Below the pieces are notes generated by a model. The model did no database searches, was not told where the DNA came from, and worked only from the letters and a program-made list of their open reading frames with translations. A program made the translations under genes and the position numbers. From Wenzhouxiangella sp. (GTDB lineage Bacteria; Pseudomonadota; Gammaproteobacteria; Xanthomonadales; Wenzhouxiangellaceae), in assembly GCA_021767625.1 (NCBI GenBank), contig JAASTB010000029.1, positions 1-14,137 of the forward strand: DNA of 14,137 nucleotides, given 5' to 3'. Shown piece by piece: positions 1 through 7,988 of the stretch (the stretch's first letter is position 1; each line of letters begins with the position of its first letter).

Positions 1-1230
1 GCCGTCTCGCCCGACGGCGAGACCATCGCCTTCGAGCGCGACGACCACCAGGGCCGGCAGTACACCATCAACGCGCTGGGCCTGATCGACGCCGACGGCG
101 GCAACCTGCGCATCCTCGGCGAAGACCTGGACCGCTCCATCGAGGGCCCCACCTGGGCGGCGAACGGCAGGTCGCTGTACTTTCACTACACCGACCGCGG
201 CTGGCGCAAGGTCGGGCGCATCGATCTCGATGGCGACATCGACACGGTCGTCGACGGCATCAACGGCACGACCGTCGGGCGGCCCTATCGCAGCGGCGAT
301 TACTCGGTGGCCGAAGACGGTACCGTCGCCTACACCCTGGGCACGGAGAAGACGCCGGCCGACGTGTGGGTCCGGCCGCGCCGCGGCGACCACCGACGCC
401 TGACCGACCTCAACCGCAACCTGCTCGACCAGCGCAAGATGGGCGAGGTGCACGAGATCGTCTACGAATCGTCGGTCGACGGCACGGAAATCCAGGGCTG
501 GTACCTGACCCCGCCGGACTTCGACCCCGAAAAGAAATATCCCCTGGTCCTGGAAATCCACGGCGGCCCGCACCTGGCCTACGGGCCGCACTTCTCCGCC
601 GAGATGCAGCGCATGGCCGCCGAGGGCTATGTCGTCTTCTACGACAACCACCGCGGCTCGTCGGGATACGGCCGCGATTTCGGCATGCTGCTCGAGTACA
701 AGTACGCCTCGGAAGAGGACTTCGGGGATCACATGTCGGGCGTGGACGCGATGATCGAGCAAGGCTTCATCGATCCCGAACGCCTGTTCGTCACGGGCGG
801 GTCGGCCGGTGGCATCGCCGCGGCCTACGCCATCGGGCTGACGGATCGCTTCAGGGCCGCGGCCGTGGCCAAGCCGGTCATCAACTGGATCTCCAAGACG
901 CTCACCGGCGACTACTACCCCAGCCAGATCGAGCGCCAGTTCCCCGGCCTGCCCTGGGAGAACTTCGAGCACTACTGGCAGCGCTCGCCCCTGTCGCTGG
1001 TCGGCAACGTCAGCACGCCCACGCTGCTGATCACCGGCGAGGAAGACTTCCGCACGCCCATGTCGGAAACCGAGCAGTACTACCAGGCGCTCAAACTGGC
1101 CCGGGTTGAGACCGTCATGGTCCGCCTGCCCGGCACCTCCCACGGCATCGCCAGCCGCCCGTCGCGCCTGATCGCCAAGATCGACAACATCCTGGCCTGG
1201 TTTAAGCGCTACGACGTCGAGGGCGAGTAG
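1..1230 (+). CDS. S9 family (prolyl oligopeptidase-type) peptidase, 3' part
   Basis: The reading frame is open from the first base, so the gene begins upstream and only its last 409 codons are here. The first 100 or so residues contain propeller-like repeats (an SPDG motif, then strings of the LDxDG and YFHYTD type) as in the TolB/DPP-like beta-propeller of S9 peptidases. The rest is an alpha/beta hydrolase: oxyanion region HGGPH (near base 560), nucleophile Ser in GGSAGG (codon 802-804), Asp in GEEDFRTP (1045-1047) and His in GTSHG (1141-1143). The triad is therefore complete. Members cleave short peptides or acyl-amino acids. The N-terminus is missing, so export cannot be judged. The stop lies 2 nt before the patatin start, which suggests one transcript. 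The family is clear; the substrate is unknown. Confidence 0.93.
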   Translation, partial: AVSPDGETIAFERDDHQGRQYTINALGLIDADGGNLRILGEDLDRSIEGPTWAANGRSLYFHYTDRGWRKVGRIDLDGDIDTVVDGINGTTVGRPYRSGDYSVAEDGTVAYTLGTEKTPADVWVRPRRGDHRRLTDLNRNLLDQRKMGEVHEIVYESSVDGTEIQGWYLTPPDFDPEKKYPLVLEIHGGPHLAYGPHFSAEMQRMAAEGYVVFYDNHRGSSGYGRDFGMLLEYKYASEEDFGDHMSGVDAMIEQGFIDPERLFVTGGSAGGIAAAYAIGLTDRFRAAAVAKPVINWISKTLTGDYYPSQIERQFPGLPWENFEHYWQRSPLSLVGNVSTPTLLITGEEDFRTPMSETEQYYQALKLARVETVMVRLPGTSHGIASRPSRLIAKIDNILAWFKRYDVEGE

Positions 1231-1232
1231 GC

Positions 1233-2192
1233 GTGAATACAAACACGCGCCTATCATGGTTGTCCGCGATCGTTCTGGCTGCCGCACTGGCCTTCCAACC
1301 GGCTGTGGCGCAGGACGAAGCCGAAGCCTGCGACCCCGACATCGCGCTGGTGCTCGGCTCCGGGGGTGCTGCCGGACTGGCGCACATCGCCATGCTGCGT
1401 GTGTTCGAGGAGGAGGGCATCCGTCCGAAGGAGATTGCCGGCACCAGCATCGGCGCGATCATCGGCACGCTGTATGCCGCCGGCATGTCCGTCGACGAGA
1501 TCGAAGCGCTGTTTCGCGAATTCGGAGAATCGGCGTTGAACCCCTTCGCCGGCCTGTTCAGCGGCGAAGGCCCGCCCAGCCTGCGCGACCTGATCGAGAT
1601 CGACCTGGGCAACGGCAGCCTGCTCGACTCCAACCGCTTCGTCGAATTTGCCGCCGAGCGCATGGACGCCGAAAGTTTCGACGACCTGGAACTGCCGATG
1701 AGCATCGTCGCCACCGACTTCTGGTCCGGCGAGGCGCGCGTGTTCGACAGCGGCGAACTGCTTCCGGCGCTGCGCGCCAGCATGGCCGTGCCGGGCGTTT
1801 TTGCCCCCATCGAGTCCGGCGACGACCTCCTCATCGACGGCGGCGCCTCCAACCCCCTGCCCACCAACCTGGTCGCCGACCACGACGTGATCGTTGCCAT
1901 CGATGTCACCGGCTCGCGCCGCCCCGATTCCGGCGAGCAGCCGAACATCAGCGACCTGTTGTTCAGCAGCTTCGAGATCATGCAGCAGTCGATACTGCGA
2001 GCCCGCCTGCGCGAACACCCGGCCGATATCTACATCAAGCCCGGCCTCGACGACATTCGCATGCTGCATTTCGACCGCGTCGACGAGATTCTCGAGCGCA
2101 CCCGCCTGGCCGCTCGCGAACTGGCCGAGCGCCTGCGCGAGCTCACCGCACAGCGCTGCGCAGAGGCGCCCGCCGGCTCGAACGAAAACTAG
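1233..2192 (+). CDS. Exported patatin-like phospholipase
   Basis: This 319-residue protein starts at a GTG 2 nt after the upstream stop, with GAGGG 9 nt before it, so translation is probably coupled. Residues 1-26 form a signal peptide ending in AVA-QD. A patatin domain follows: glycine-rich oxyanion loop GSGGAAG (42-48), nucleophile elbow GTSIG with Ser72, and the DGG motif with Asp202, which together form the Ser-Asp dyad. Patatin-like enzymes hydrolyse acyl esters of lipids. The oxyanion loop has Ala where most bacterial members (GGGxRG type) have Arg. No C-terminal barrel of the PlpD type follows, because the protein ends about 115 residues after the Asp in an Arg/Glu-rich helix. It probably acts in the periplasm or outside the cell as a lysophospholipase or esterase. 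The substrate is not known. Confidence 0.92.
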   Translation: MNTNTRLSWLSAIVLAAALAFQPAVAQDEAEACDPDIALVLGSGGAAGLAHIAMLRVFEEEGIRPKEIAGTSIGAIIGTLYAAGMSVDEIEALFREFGESALNPFAGLFSGEGPPSLRDLIEIDLGNGSLLDSNRFVEFAAERMDAESFDDLELPMSIVATDFWSGEARVFDSGELLPALRASMAVPGVFAPIESGDDLLIDGGASNPLPTNLVADHDVIVAIDVTGSRRPDSGEQPNISDLLFSSFEIMQQSILRARLREHPADIYIKPGLDDIRMLHFDRVDEILERTRLAARELAERLRELTAQRCAEAPAGSNEN

Positions 2193-2344
2193 CTTCCGGC
2201 TTGTGCGGGCACCCGCCCGGCATGTTGCCGCCGGGATCCGGACGCCACCGTGACAGCGGCCGAAAGGAAGGGGTCATGCTTTCGCAATGAATCGGGGCTA
2301 GACTCTTGCGCTTTGTTGTACGCACATCGAGAGGGAGAAGACCC

Positions 2345-5300
2345 GTGAAGCAATCTCCGACCGCGGCCATCGCCGCGTGCCTGCTGGCCCTTGCGGCCGC
2401 CGCGCCCGCCTGGGCGCAGGATCTCTGGATCAACGAATTCCATTATGACAACGACGGTGGCGACGTCGGCGAGTTCGTCGAAGTGGTCGTGGCCGATTCC
2501 GTCGCCACGGCGCCGGCCAGCATCGAAGTGGTGCTCTACAACGGCAGCAACGGCACGAGCTACGGCACGCACTCGCTCGATACCTTTACCGCCACGACGG
2601 TCTCGGGCTTCACCATCTACGACAAGGCCATTTCCGGCATCCAGAACGGCGGACCCGACGGCATCGCCCTGGTCGAGGGCGGCGCCCTGGTGCAGTTCCT
2701 CAGCTACGAAGGCAGCTTCACCGCTGCCGACGGGCCCGCGAGCGGCGCCACCTCGACCGACATCGGCGTCAGCGAGACTTCGGGCACGCCGGTAGGGCAG
2801 TCTCTGCAGCTCGGCGGCTCGGGTTCCAGCTACGGCGATTTCGCCTGGTCGGCGCCTGCTGCCGAAACGCCGGGTGCGGTCAACAACGGCCAGACCCTGA
2901 GCGTGCCGACGCCGAAGCTCAACGAAATCGGCATCAGCGATACCGGAACCGACGCCGAGTTCATCGAACTGGCGGGCCCGGCCGGTGCCGACCTGAGCGG
3001 CCTGGACCTGATCGTGCTCGCGGGCACCACGAACGGCAGCGTCAACCCGGGCGTGGTCAATGTGCACATCGACCTGACCGGCTCAATTCCCGCCGACGGC
3101 TACTGGGCGATCACCTCGCCCGAAGCGGACGCGACCTACGGCGTTACCGGCGACCAGTCGTTCCCGGACAACACGCTGAGCAACGACTCGACCACCTATC
3201 TGCTGGTCAGCGGCTTCACAGGGGCGGTATCCGACGACCTCGACACCAACGACGACGGCGTGCTCGACGTGACGCCCTGGACGGCGATTGCAGACGACGT
3301 GGCCGTGACCGCGGGCGATTCGCCGGTGCTCTACAGCGCCACGGTCGTCGGTCCGGACGGCGGTTTCCTGCCGGCCGGCATCTTCCGCTGCCCCGACGGC
3401 GACGGTACCTGGGACCTGCTGAGCTTCAGCCCCGAAAACGGCACGCCGGGCGTCGACAACGGCTGCCCGGACACCAACCTGCCCACCGTGACCGCCACCG
3501 ATCCGACCGACGGCCAGACCGGCGTGCCGGTCAACAGCGGCATCCTGATCGACTTCAGCGAAGCAGTCGACGCCACCGCCAGCGCGGTAACCCTGGAATG
3601 TGGCGGTAACGCGCAGACTTTCAGCGGCCTGCCGGACAGCGACGTCACCCAGCTGGTGCTGACTCCGGATGCGGACTATCCCGCGGGCGTGACCTGCAAC
3701 GCCACCGTGGTCGCCGCCGAGATCGTCGACGGCCAGGGCGACTCGCCCGCCGAAGACTTCTCCTGGAGCTTCCAGACCGATCCGGGCGTGCTCGAGATCT
3801 GGCAGATCCAGGGCGCCGGTGCCGCCTCGCCCTTCGTCGGCCAGGTCGTGACCACCGAAGGCAACGTGGTCACCGCCGTCGGTCCCGAAGGCTTCTTCAT
3901 CCAGACGCCCGATGCCCGGGCTGACGCCAGCGTCGATACCTCCAACGGCATCTACGTCTACACCGGCACGGCGCCCACCGTGACGGTCGGCGACGTCGTC
4001 AACGTGGAAGGCGAGATCGTCGAGTATTTCGACTTCACCGAGTTCAGCAACAACCCGATCGTGACGGTCTCCTCCGGCGGCGCGACGCTGCCGACGGCCG
4101 TCGTCTTCGACGCCAACGTGCCGTCTTCGGACCCGAATGCGCCGTCGTGCGCCATCGAGTTCGAGTGCTATGAGGGCATGCGCATCAGCCTGCCCGAAGG
4201 CATGGTCAGCTCCGGCAACCAGGGCTTCGGCAACGAGCCCCTGGCCGAGGTATCGGTCAAGGCCGGCAGCGAGCGCGCCTTCCGCGAGCCGGGCATCCTC
4301 GAGCCGGGCCTGCCCGGCCTGCCCGTTTGGGACGGCAACCCGGAGGTCTTCGAGATCAGCCCCGCCGCGCTGGGCCTGCCGGCAACCGCGCTGTTCGGCG
4401 GCACCCGCGTGCAGGCCGAAGGCGTGCTCGGCTACAGCTTCGGCGACTACGAACTGTGGCCGACCAGCCTGACCGTCCTCGACGAGCCTACTCTGCCCGG
4501 CGCAGTGCCGGCACCGCAGGCCGGCGATGTGGCCATCGGCTCGATCAACGTCCTGCGACTGTTCGACGACATCGACGACGCCGGCATCGACGAGCCCGTC
4601 GAGTCCACGGCCGTTTACGAAGCCCGGCTGGCCCGCTTTGCTGATCACATCGTCAATGCCATGAACGCCCCGGCGGTGATCGCCTTCCAGGAAGTCGAAA
4701 AGCAGGGCGTGCTCGACGACCTGGCCGCGGAGGTCGCCACCCTGGACGCCACGCTCAGCTACAGCTCCGAGCTGATCGAGGGCAACGACGTCGGCGGCAT
4801 CGATGTCGGCTACCTGGTGCGTTCGGACGTAACCGTGCTCGGCGTCGACCAGCTGGGCGAGGCGGAAATCCTGGACTACGACGGCTCGCTGCTGCACGAC
4901 CGCCCGCCGCTGCTGCTCGAAGCGCGCTTTACCGACGGCGACGACACCCTCGACGTCAACCTGCTGGTGGTGCACAACCGCTCGCTGGGCGGCATCGACG
5001 GCAGCGAGGCCGAGCGCATCAAGACCAAGCGCCTCAAGCAGGCCCAGTCCATCGCCCAGATGGTGCAGGACCTGCAGACCGGCCAGCCGAACGTGCCCGT
5101 CGTGGTGATCGGCGACTTCAACGCCTATGAATTCACCGACGGCTACGTCGACGTCGTCGGCCAGGTCGCCGGCACGGCCGTCGATGCCGACAACGAGTTC
5201 TGGGAAGCGCCCATCACCTCGCCGGCGATGCAGATCGTCACCGAGACCCTGCCGCAGGCCGAGCGCTACAGCTTCGTGTTCCAGGGCCAGGCGCAGGCGC

Positions 5301-5506
5301 TCGACCATGCCCTGCTCAGCCAGTCCGCGCGCCCGTACCTGGTCTCTGCCGCCTACACGCGCGGCAACGCCGACGCACCCGAGAGCTACGAGGAAACCCC
5401 GCCCACGGGCGAGGAAGACCTGGGCATGACCGACCACGACAGCCTGGTCATCCAGCTCTCCATCGCCCTCGAGCCGCTCTTCCAGGATCGTTTCGAGAGC
5501 AACTGA
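2345..5506 (+). CDS. Secreted multidomain nuclease, ExeM-like (endonuclease/exonuclease/phosphatase fold)
   Basis: The GTG start at 2345 gives 1053 residues. It follows GGGAG by about 8 nt and opens a clean signal peptide (residues 1-24, ending AWA-QD); the TTG at 2306 would only add 13 residues before it. Domains in order: lamin-tail-like domain (25-180, with WINEFHYDNDG), a second such domain (190-375), a Big_5-type Ig-like domain (380-478), an OB-fold-like domain (484-575), then the catalytic EEP domain (728-1040). EEP residues visible are Asn735, Glu783 (FQEVE), His877 (HNRS), Asp924/Asn926 (GDFNA), Asp987-His988 and Asp1030-His1031. This order matches extracellular DNases of the ExeM group, which degrade environmental or biofilm DNA. 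The usual GlyGly-CTERM anchor is absent. The protein ends instead in LFQDRFESN, a tail shared with the gene at 13777. The fold is well supported; DNA as substrate is inferred. Confidence 0.93.
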   Translation: MKQSPTAAIAACLLALAAAAPAWAQDLWINEFHYDNDGGDVGEFVEVVVADSVATAPASIEVVLYNGSNGTSYGTHSLDTFTATTVSGFTIYDKAISGIQNGGPDGIALVEGGALVQFLSYEGSFTAADGPASGATSTDIGVSETSGTPVGQSLQLGGSGSSYGDFAWSAPAAETPGAVNNGQTLSVPTPKLNEIGISDTGTDAEFIELAGPAGADLSGLDLIVLAGTTNGSVNPGVVNVHIDLTGSIPADGYWAITSPEADATYGVTGDQSFPDNTLSNDSTTYLLVSGFTGAVSDDLDTNDDGVLDVTPWTAIADDVAVTAGDSPVLYSATVVGPDGGFLPAGIFRCPDGDGTWDLLSFSPENGTPGVDNGCPDTNLPTVTATDPTDGQTGVPVNSGILIDFSEAVDATASAVTLECGGNAQTFSGLPDSDVTQLVLTPDADYPAGVTCNATVVAAEIVDGQGDSPAEDFSWSFQTDPGVLEIWQIQGAGAASPFVGQVVTTEGNVVTAVGPEGFFIQTPDARADASVDTSNGIYVYTGTAPTVTVGDVVNVEGEIVEYFDFTEFSNNPIVTVSSGGATLPTAVVFDANVPSSDPNAPSCAIEFECYEGMRISLPEGMVSSGNQGFGNEPLAEVSVKAGSERAFREPGILEPGLPGLPVWDGNPEVFEISPAALGLPATALFGGTRVQAEGVLGYSFGDYELWPTSLTVLDEPTLPGAVPAPQAGDVAIGSINVLRLFDDIDDAGIDEPVESTAVYEARLARFADHIVNAMNAPAVIAFQEVEKQGVLDDLAAEVATLDATLSYSSELIEGNDVGGIDVGYLVRSDVTVLGVDQLGEAEILDYDGSLLHDRPPLLLEARFTDGDDTLDVNLLVVHNRSLGGIDGSEAERIKTKRLKQAQSIAQMVQDLQTGQPNVPVVVIGDFNAYEFTDGYVDVVGQVAGTAVDADNEFWEAPITSPAMQIVTETLPQAERYSFVFQGQAQALDHALLSQSARPYLVSAAYTRGNADAPESYEETPPTGEEDLGMTDHDSLVIQLSIALEPLFQDRFESN

Positions 5507-5517
5507 AGTCTTGCCAT

Positions 5518-5544
5518 GGCGCCGGCGGCCACCCCGCCGGCGCC
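5518..5544 (+). terminator. GC-rich hairpin downstream of the nuclease gene
   Basis: A perfect 11-bp inverted repeat, GGCGCCGGCGG / CCGCCGGCGCC, encloses the 5-nt loop CCACC and begins 11 nt after the nuclease stop. No T-run follows, so intrinsic termination is uncertain. It may be a terminator helper or an mRNA 3'-end stabiliser. Confidence 0.55.
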
Positions 5545-5588
5545 AGCGGCAGGGCGCGTCAGAGGAGACCGCAAGCAAAAAAGCCGTC

Positions 5589-5620
5589 GTCCCGGAAAGC
5601 GCAACGCACTTGTCCGGGAC
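5589..5620. repeat. REP-like extragenic palindrome
   Basis: An 8-bp inverted repeat, GTCCCGGA (5589-5596) and TCCGGGAC (5613-5620), encloses a 16-nt loop that itself contains partly complementary GCGCAAC/GCACT. It lies in the 149-nt gap between the convergent nuclease and rluE. The form resembles dispersed CCCGGA-type palindromes of proteobacteria. Only one copy is in this window, so the repeat status is inferred. Confidence 0.45.
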
Positions 5621-5655
5621 CTCCTATCTACGGGCTAGACCCGGCACGGCCCCTG

Positions 5656-6183
5656 TCACCCAATACGTCGCCACTCCCCGGGCGCCAACCCCTCGACCGA
5701 CCACTCCCCAATCGACCACCGAATCAGTCGAAGGGTAGGGTGACCAACCGCCGCCGTCATCCGCCGCACCTGCCGGTTCCGCCCCTCGCGCAACACGATC
5801 TCCAGCCACACGTCCACCACGTTCTTGCGATACCGCACCGGCGGATCCCGCGGCCAAAGACCCTCGGGTTCTTCGATCCGCCGAACCTCCGCGGGCCGCG
5901 TCCAGCCGTCCTTCAGCTCGACGCCCCGGCGCAACTGCTCCAGCGCTTGCTCGGAAGGCTCTCGCTCCACCAGCACGCGGTAGGTCTTCGGTAACTTGAA
6001 CTTCGGCGAGGCAATCCGCGCCTGCAGCTTGCCGTCGTCGGTCAGAAGCAGCAGTCCTTCGGAGTCCTTGTCCAGCCGCCCGGCCGGGTACACGCTGGGC
6101 ACGTCCACATAATTCGCGAGCGTCGGCCCCTCGCCCGTAAATTGGCAGAGCACGCCGAAGGGTTTGTTGAAAGCGATCAGCAT
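5656..6183 (-). CDS. rluE: 23S rRNA pseudouridine synthase, RluE type
   Basis: A 175-residue protein of the RsuA/RluB/E/F family. It opens with the LIAFNKPFGVL strand typical of the family and carries the catalytic GRLDKDSEGLLLLT motif, with Asp38 as the expected nucleophile. Later motifs are the KTYRVLV strand and the EGRNRQVRRM helix near residue 135. There is no N-terminal S4 RNA-binding domain, which separates RluE-type proteins from RsuA, RluB and RluF. E. coli RluE makes pseudouridine 2457 in 23S rRNA; that target is inferred here by family. The protein is shorter than E. coli RluE because it lacks an N-terminal extension. The ATG at 6181-6183 is the natural start, since the domain begins at once. 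It converges on the nuclease gene and diverges from the small membrane-protein gene. Confidence 0.92.
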   Translation of the reverse strand: MLIAFNKPFGVLCQFTGEGPTLANYVDVPSVYPAGRLDKDSEGLLLLTDDGKLQARIASPKFKLPKTYRVLVEREPSEQALEQLRRGVELKDGWTRPAEVRRIEEPEGLWPRDPPVRYRKNVVDVWLEIVLREGRNRQVRRMTAAVGHPTLRLIRWSIGEWSVEGLAPGEWRRIG

Positions 6184-6237
6184 GCGGGGAAGGATAGACG
6201 CTGCGGCGGCCGCCTGCAGGCTCGCATACCTCGATGC

Positions 6238-6268
6238 CTTGAATCGGACTTGCGGAGCGGGCAGTATC
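6238..6268 (+). repeat. Imperfect direct repeat, copy A
   Basis: Ungapped 31-nt match to 7989-8019: the blocks CTTGAATCGG and GGGCAGTATC are identical and separated by 11 nt in both copies (24 of 31 positions agree by my count). In this copy GGGCAG-TAT-CTGCCC also forms a short hairpin (6259-6273). It lies between divergent rluE and the small membrane-protein gene. Confidence 0.5.
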
Positions 6269-6387
6269 TGCCCCTCTACTGCGCAACGCCTCTCGGGGGG
6301 ACTTCAAAGCGTTGCAACTGGCACGGCGGACCAACCTCTGGACCGGTTGGCGATCGTGAGCCTGCAAGAAGGCGCCAAACAAGAAGA

Positions 6388-6705
6388 ATGGCAAGGAGAC
6401 CAGCATTGTTTTCTGTACAGGAGATTCCGGAGGAGGCCGAGCCCGTCAAGTTCGCTCAGTCGTTGTTCGTGTTCGTGATCCTTGCATTGGGAGCGCTGAA
6501 TTTCCTCATCGAAGGGGTGTTTTCCTGGGTCTTCCCTGTTTCCATACCATTGGCGGGTTACTACGCATTTGCCGTATTCAGAACGGGTTACGCAATCGGC
6601 CGATACGACGTCTATCACCGCGACAAGAATCCGAATATGTACAGAGTCCATCTGCTGGGCGCGGTAGGGCTCATGATTCTGGCGTTCCTTGCATGGGTCA
6701 CTTGA
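6388..6705 (+). CDS. Small integral membrane protein, function unknown
   Basis: About 105 residues with three hydrophobic segments: roughly residues 20-35 (SLFVFVILALGALNFL), 42-58 (VFPVSIPLAGYYAFAVF) and 86-104 (VHLLGAVGLMILAFLAW). A short charged stretch, GRYDVYHRDKNP, precedes the last one. Two starts compete: ATG at 6388, with only an AAGAAGA-like sequence before it, or TTG at 6406, placed 7 nt after a good AAGGAG. The difference is six residues. I recognise no family. The next gene, a lipoprotein, starts about 50 nt downstream on the same strand, so the two may be co-transcribed. It could be an accessory envelope protein; no function is proposed. Confidence 0.7.
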   Translation: MARRPALFSVQEIPEEAEPVKFAQSLFVFVILALGALNFLIEGVFSWVFPVSIPLAGYYAFAVFRTGYAIGRYDVYHRDKNPNMYRVHLLGAVGLMILAFLAWVT

Positions 6706-6758
6706 TATGGAGTTCCTGGCGGCCTTCGCGCTCGCTACGGCCGAGTGGTTGGCCATCG

Positions 6759-7259
6759 ATGGGTGTGGCGCCAAAGCGGGCTATCGTTCTGGTTGCTTTA
6801 CTGGGGCTTTCGGCTTGCGATCAGGCGCCGCGCGAAGTCTATGTGCCCGAATCCGAGCCGCAAGTCGAACTGGCCGTTCGTGCGTCCGGCCTGGAGGTCT
6901 CGGTAGGTGAGCCTGTCGTGCTCCATGCGGAGCGTTGGAACAGGGGTGAATGGAGGCTTGTCGAAAGGAGCGAGCTGGACAGCGGGCAGTGCTGGCTGAA
7001 ACATCCGCCGGAAAGTCATGAGGAAGAGGTTGCCGACAACCTCCGCTGGGAAGCCACGCCGTCCGCCGGAGTTCGTTTCAACAAGACGCCTCGATCGGAT
7101 CACTCACGCAGCGTTGTATTCGAGCAGCCCGGAAGGTTCGTGTTGCACTCGAGCTCCAGAATCTGGTGCCGTCCTGGCCAGGAGGCCGAGGGAAGGCCGA
7201 TCACGATTGTTGTCCGGGACGGCAACGATCAAGCATCTATCTCGCGGCAAGATCATTGA
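6759..7259 (+). CDS. Predicted lipoprotein, function unknown
   Basis: A 166-residue protein from the ATG at 6759. The N-terminus has charged residues, a hydrophobic stretch (AIVLVALLG) and the lipobox LSAC with Cys20, so it should be lipid-anchored in the envelope. The mature part is compact, probably beta-rich (VELAVRASGLEVSVGEPVVLHAE, then VVFEQPGRFVLHSSS), with two further cysteines (CWLK and WCRPG) that could form a disulphide. The first half resembles a short Ig-like or cohesin-type strand pattern, but I cannot name a family. An upstream ATG at 6693 is in frame and overlaps the previous gene, but it would bury the lipobox behind 22 extra residues, so I reject it. Confidence 0.72.
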   Translation: MGVAPKRAIVLVALLGLSACDQAPREVYVPESEPQVELAVRASGLEVSVGEPVVLHAERWNRGEWRLVERSELDSGQCWLKHPPESHEEEVADNLRWEATPSAGVRFNKTPRSDHSRSVVFEQPGRFVLHSSSRIWCRPGQEAEGRPITIVVRDGNDQASISRQDH

Positions 7260-7338
7260 CACTCGGTTCAATGGGTCCCGCCGTTTCACAGACATTCTGC
7301 ATCTGGAATACTGAGGTTAGTTCTCAAGGAAGCTTCCC

Positions 7339-7905
7339 ATGCACTCTCTGACAACGTTTCTGCTATTTGCTCTGCTGGCATGTCTTGCGACTGGTTCGGG
7401 TGCGGCCAGCTGCATTGAGGATAGAGAACGCTTGCTTTCCCTCGATTTTTCTTCGTTCGACCAGGATCTGGACGGCGGATGGCGTCGAATCGCTGCGATG
7501 CCGAACTGCCGGGAAGCCGCCGCGGATCTCATCGAGGAATACAGAAGCCGCAGGGATGAACGCGACATCACGCTGATATTCCACGAAGCCCAGGTGCGTG
7601 CGGGATTGGGTCAGACGGAACGTGCAATTGCCCTGTTCGAGCAAACCAGAAAGAGTCCCGAGCGAGACAGCTTCGGTTGGAATCACTACGTCGAGGCCAC
7701 CATCGCATTCCTGAAGCGGGATCGGGAGGCGCTCGAGCGCAGCCGCGATGCGCTAGCAGGCCTCGAAGCGCAAGAGGATTTCCGGCCCGTGGACCAGGCC
7801 GGAAACGAATTGGACATCAGTTGGCCCCCGAATCTTGAAGTCGTCGACGGATTCCTGAAGTGCTTCAATCGCCCTTACTCGGCGGCCTACGGCTGCCGAG
7901 ACTGA
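7339..7905 (+). CDS. Exported helical-repeat protein, function unknown
   Basis: A 188-residue protein with AAGGA 8 nt before the ATG. The hydrophobic N-terminus runs to about residue 23 (GSGAA-SC). FALLAC within it resembles a lipobox with Cys15, so either lipoprotein or ordinary signal cleavage is possible; the n-region lacks Lys or Arg. The mature part is helical, with a TPR-like segment (residues about 75-95: LIFHEAQVRAGLGQTERAIALFEQ) and a second helix pair (about 108-132). It ends with WPPNLEVVDGFLKCFNRPY and two more cysteines. Conserved-looking Trp, Pro and Cys near the end suggest a real protein. I cannot name the family. It is the last of three small envelope genes between rluE and the cassette array. 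Confidence 0.75.
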   Translation: MHSLTTFLLFALLACLATGSGAASCIEDRERLLSLDFSSFDQDLDGGWRRIAAMPNCREAAADLIEEYRSRRDERDITLIFHEAQVRAGLGQTERAIALFEQTRKSPERDSFGWNHYVEATIAFLKRDREALERSRDALAGLEAQEDFRPVDQAGNELDISWPPNLEVVDGFLKCFNRPYSAAYGCRD

Positions 7906-7920
7906 TCGGGCCGGTGCCGT

Positions 7921-7945
7921 CAGTGGGAGCGATCTCCAGACCGCG
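7921..7945 (+). repeat. REP element, copy 1
   Basis: The sequence reads GTGG-GAGCGATCTCCAGACCGCG: a GTRG-type tetranucleotide followed by a near-palindrome (GCGATCT cc AGACCGC, one mismatch). The same sequence occurs inverted at 12578-12602 with 22 of 25 positions identical. This layout matches RAYT-associated REP elements. It starts 16 nt after the stop of the exported helical protein. Confidence 0.65.
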
Positions 7946-7988
7946 CCACCGCAACCAACCTGGAGTACGGCCCGCCGATGCTGCAGGG

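Noticed and set aside
2193..2344. Promoter or terminator in the gap before the nuclease gene
   Set aside because: Only short hairpins and a TAGACT with no good -35 at the right distance are visible, so neither is supported.
3083..5578. Minus-strand open frame of 831 codons opposite the nuclease gene
   Set aside because: It mirrors the GC-rich codon pattern of the nuclease on the other strand, has no domain, and is rich in Val, Gly, Ala and Asp as expected for an antisense shadow.
6259..6273. Hairpin GGGCAG-TAT-CTGCCC as a terminator for rluE or the next gene
   Set aside because: It lies between divergent genes, has a short stem and no T-run. It belongs to repeat copy A.
7339..7905. Integron integrase next to the array
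   Set aside because: The product has a signal peptide and helical repeats, without the tyrosine-recombinase R-H-R-Y pattern, and it points toward the array.
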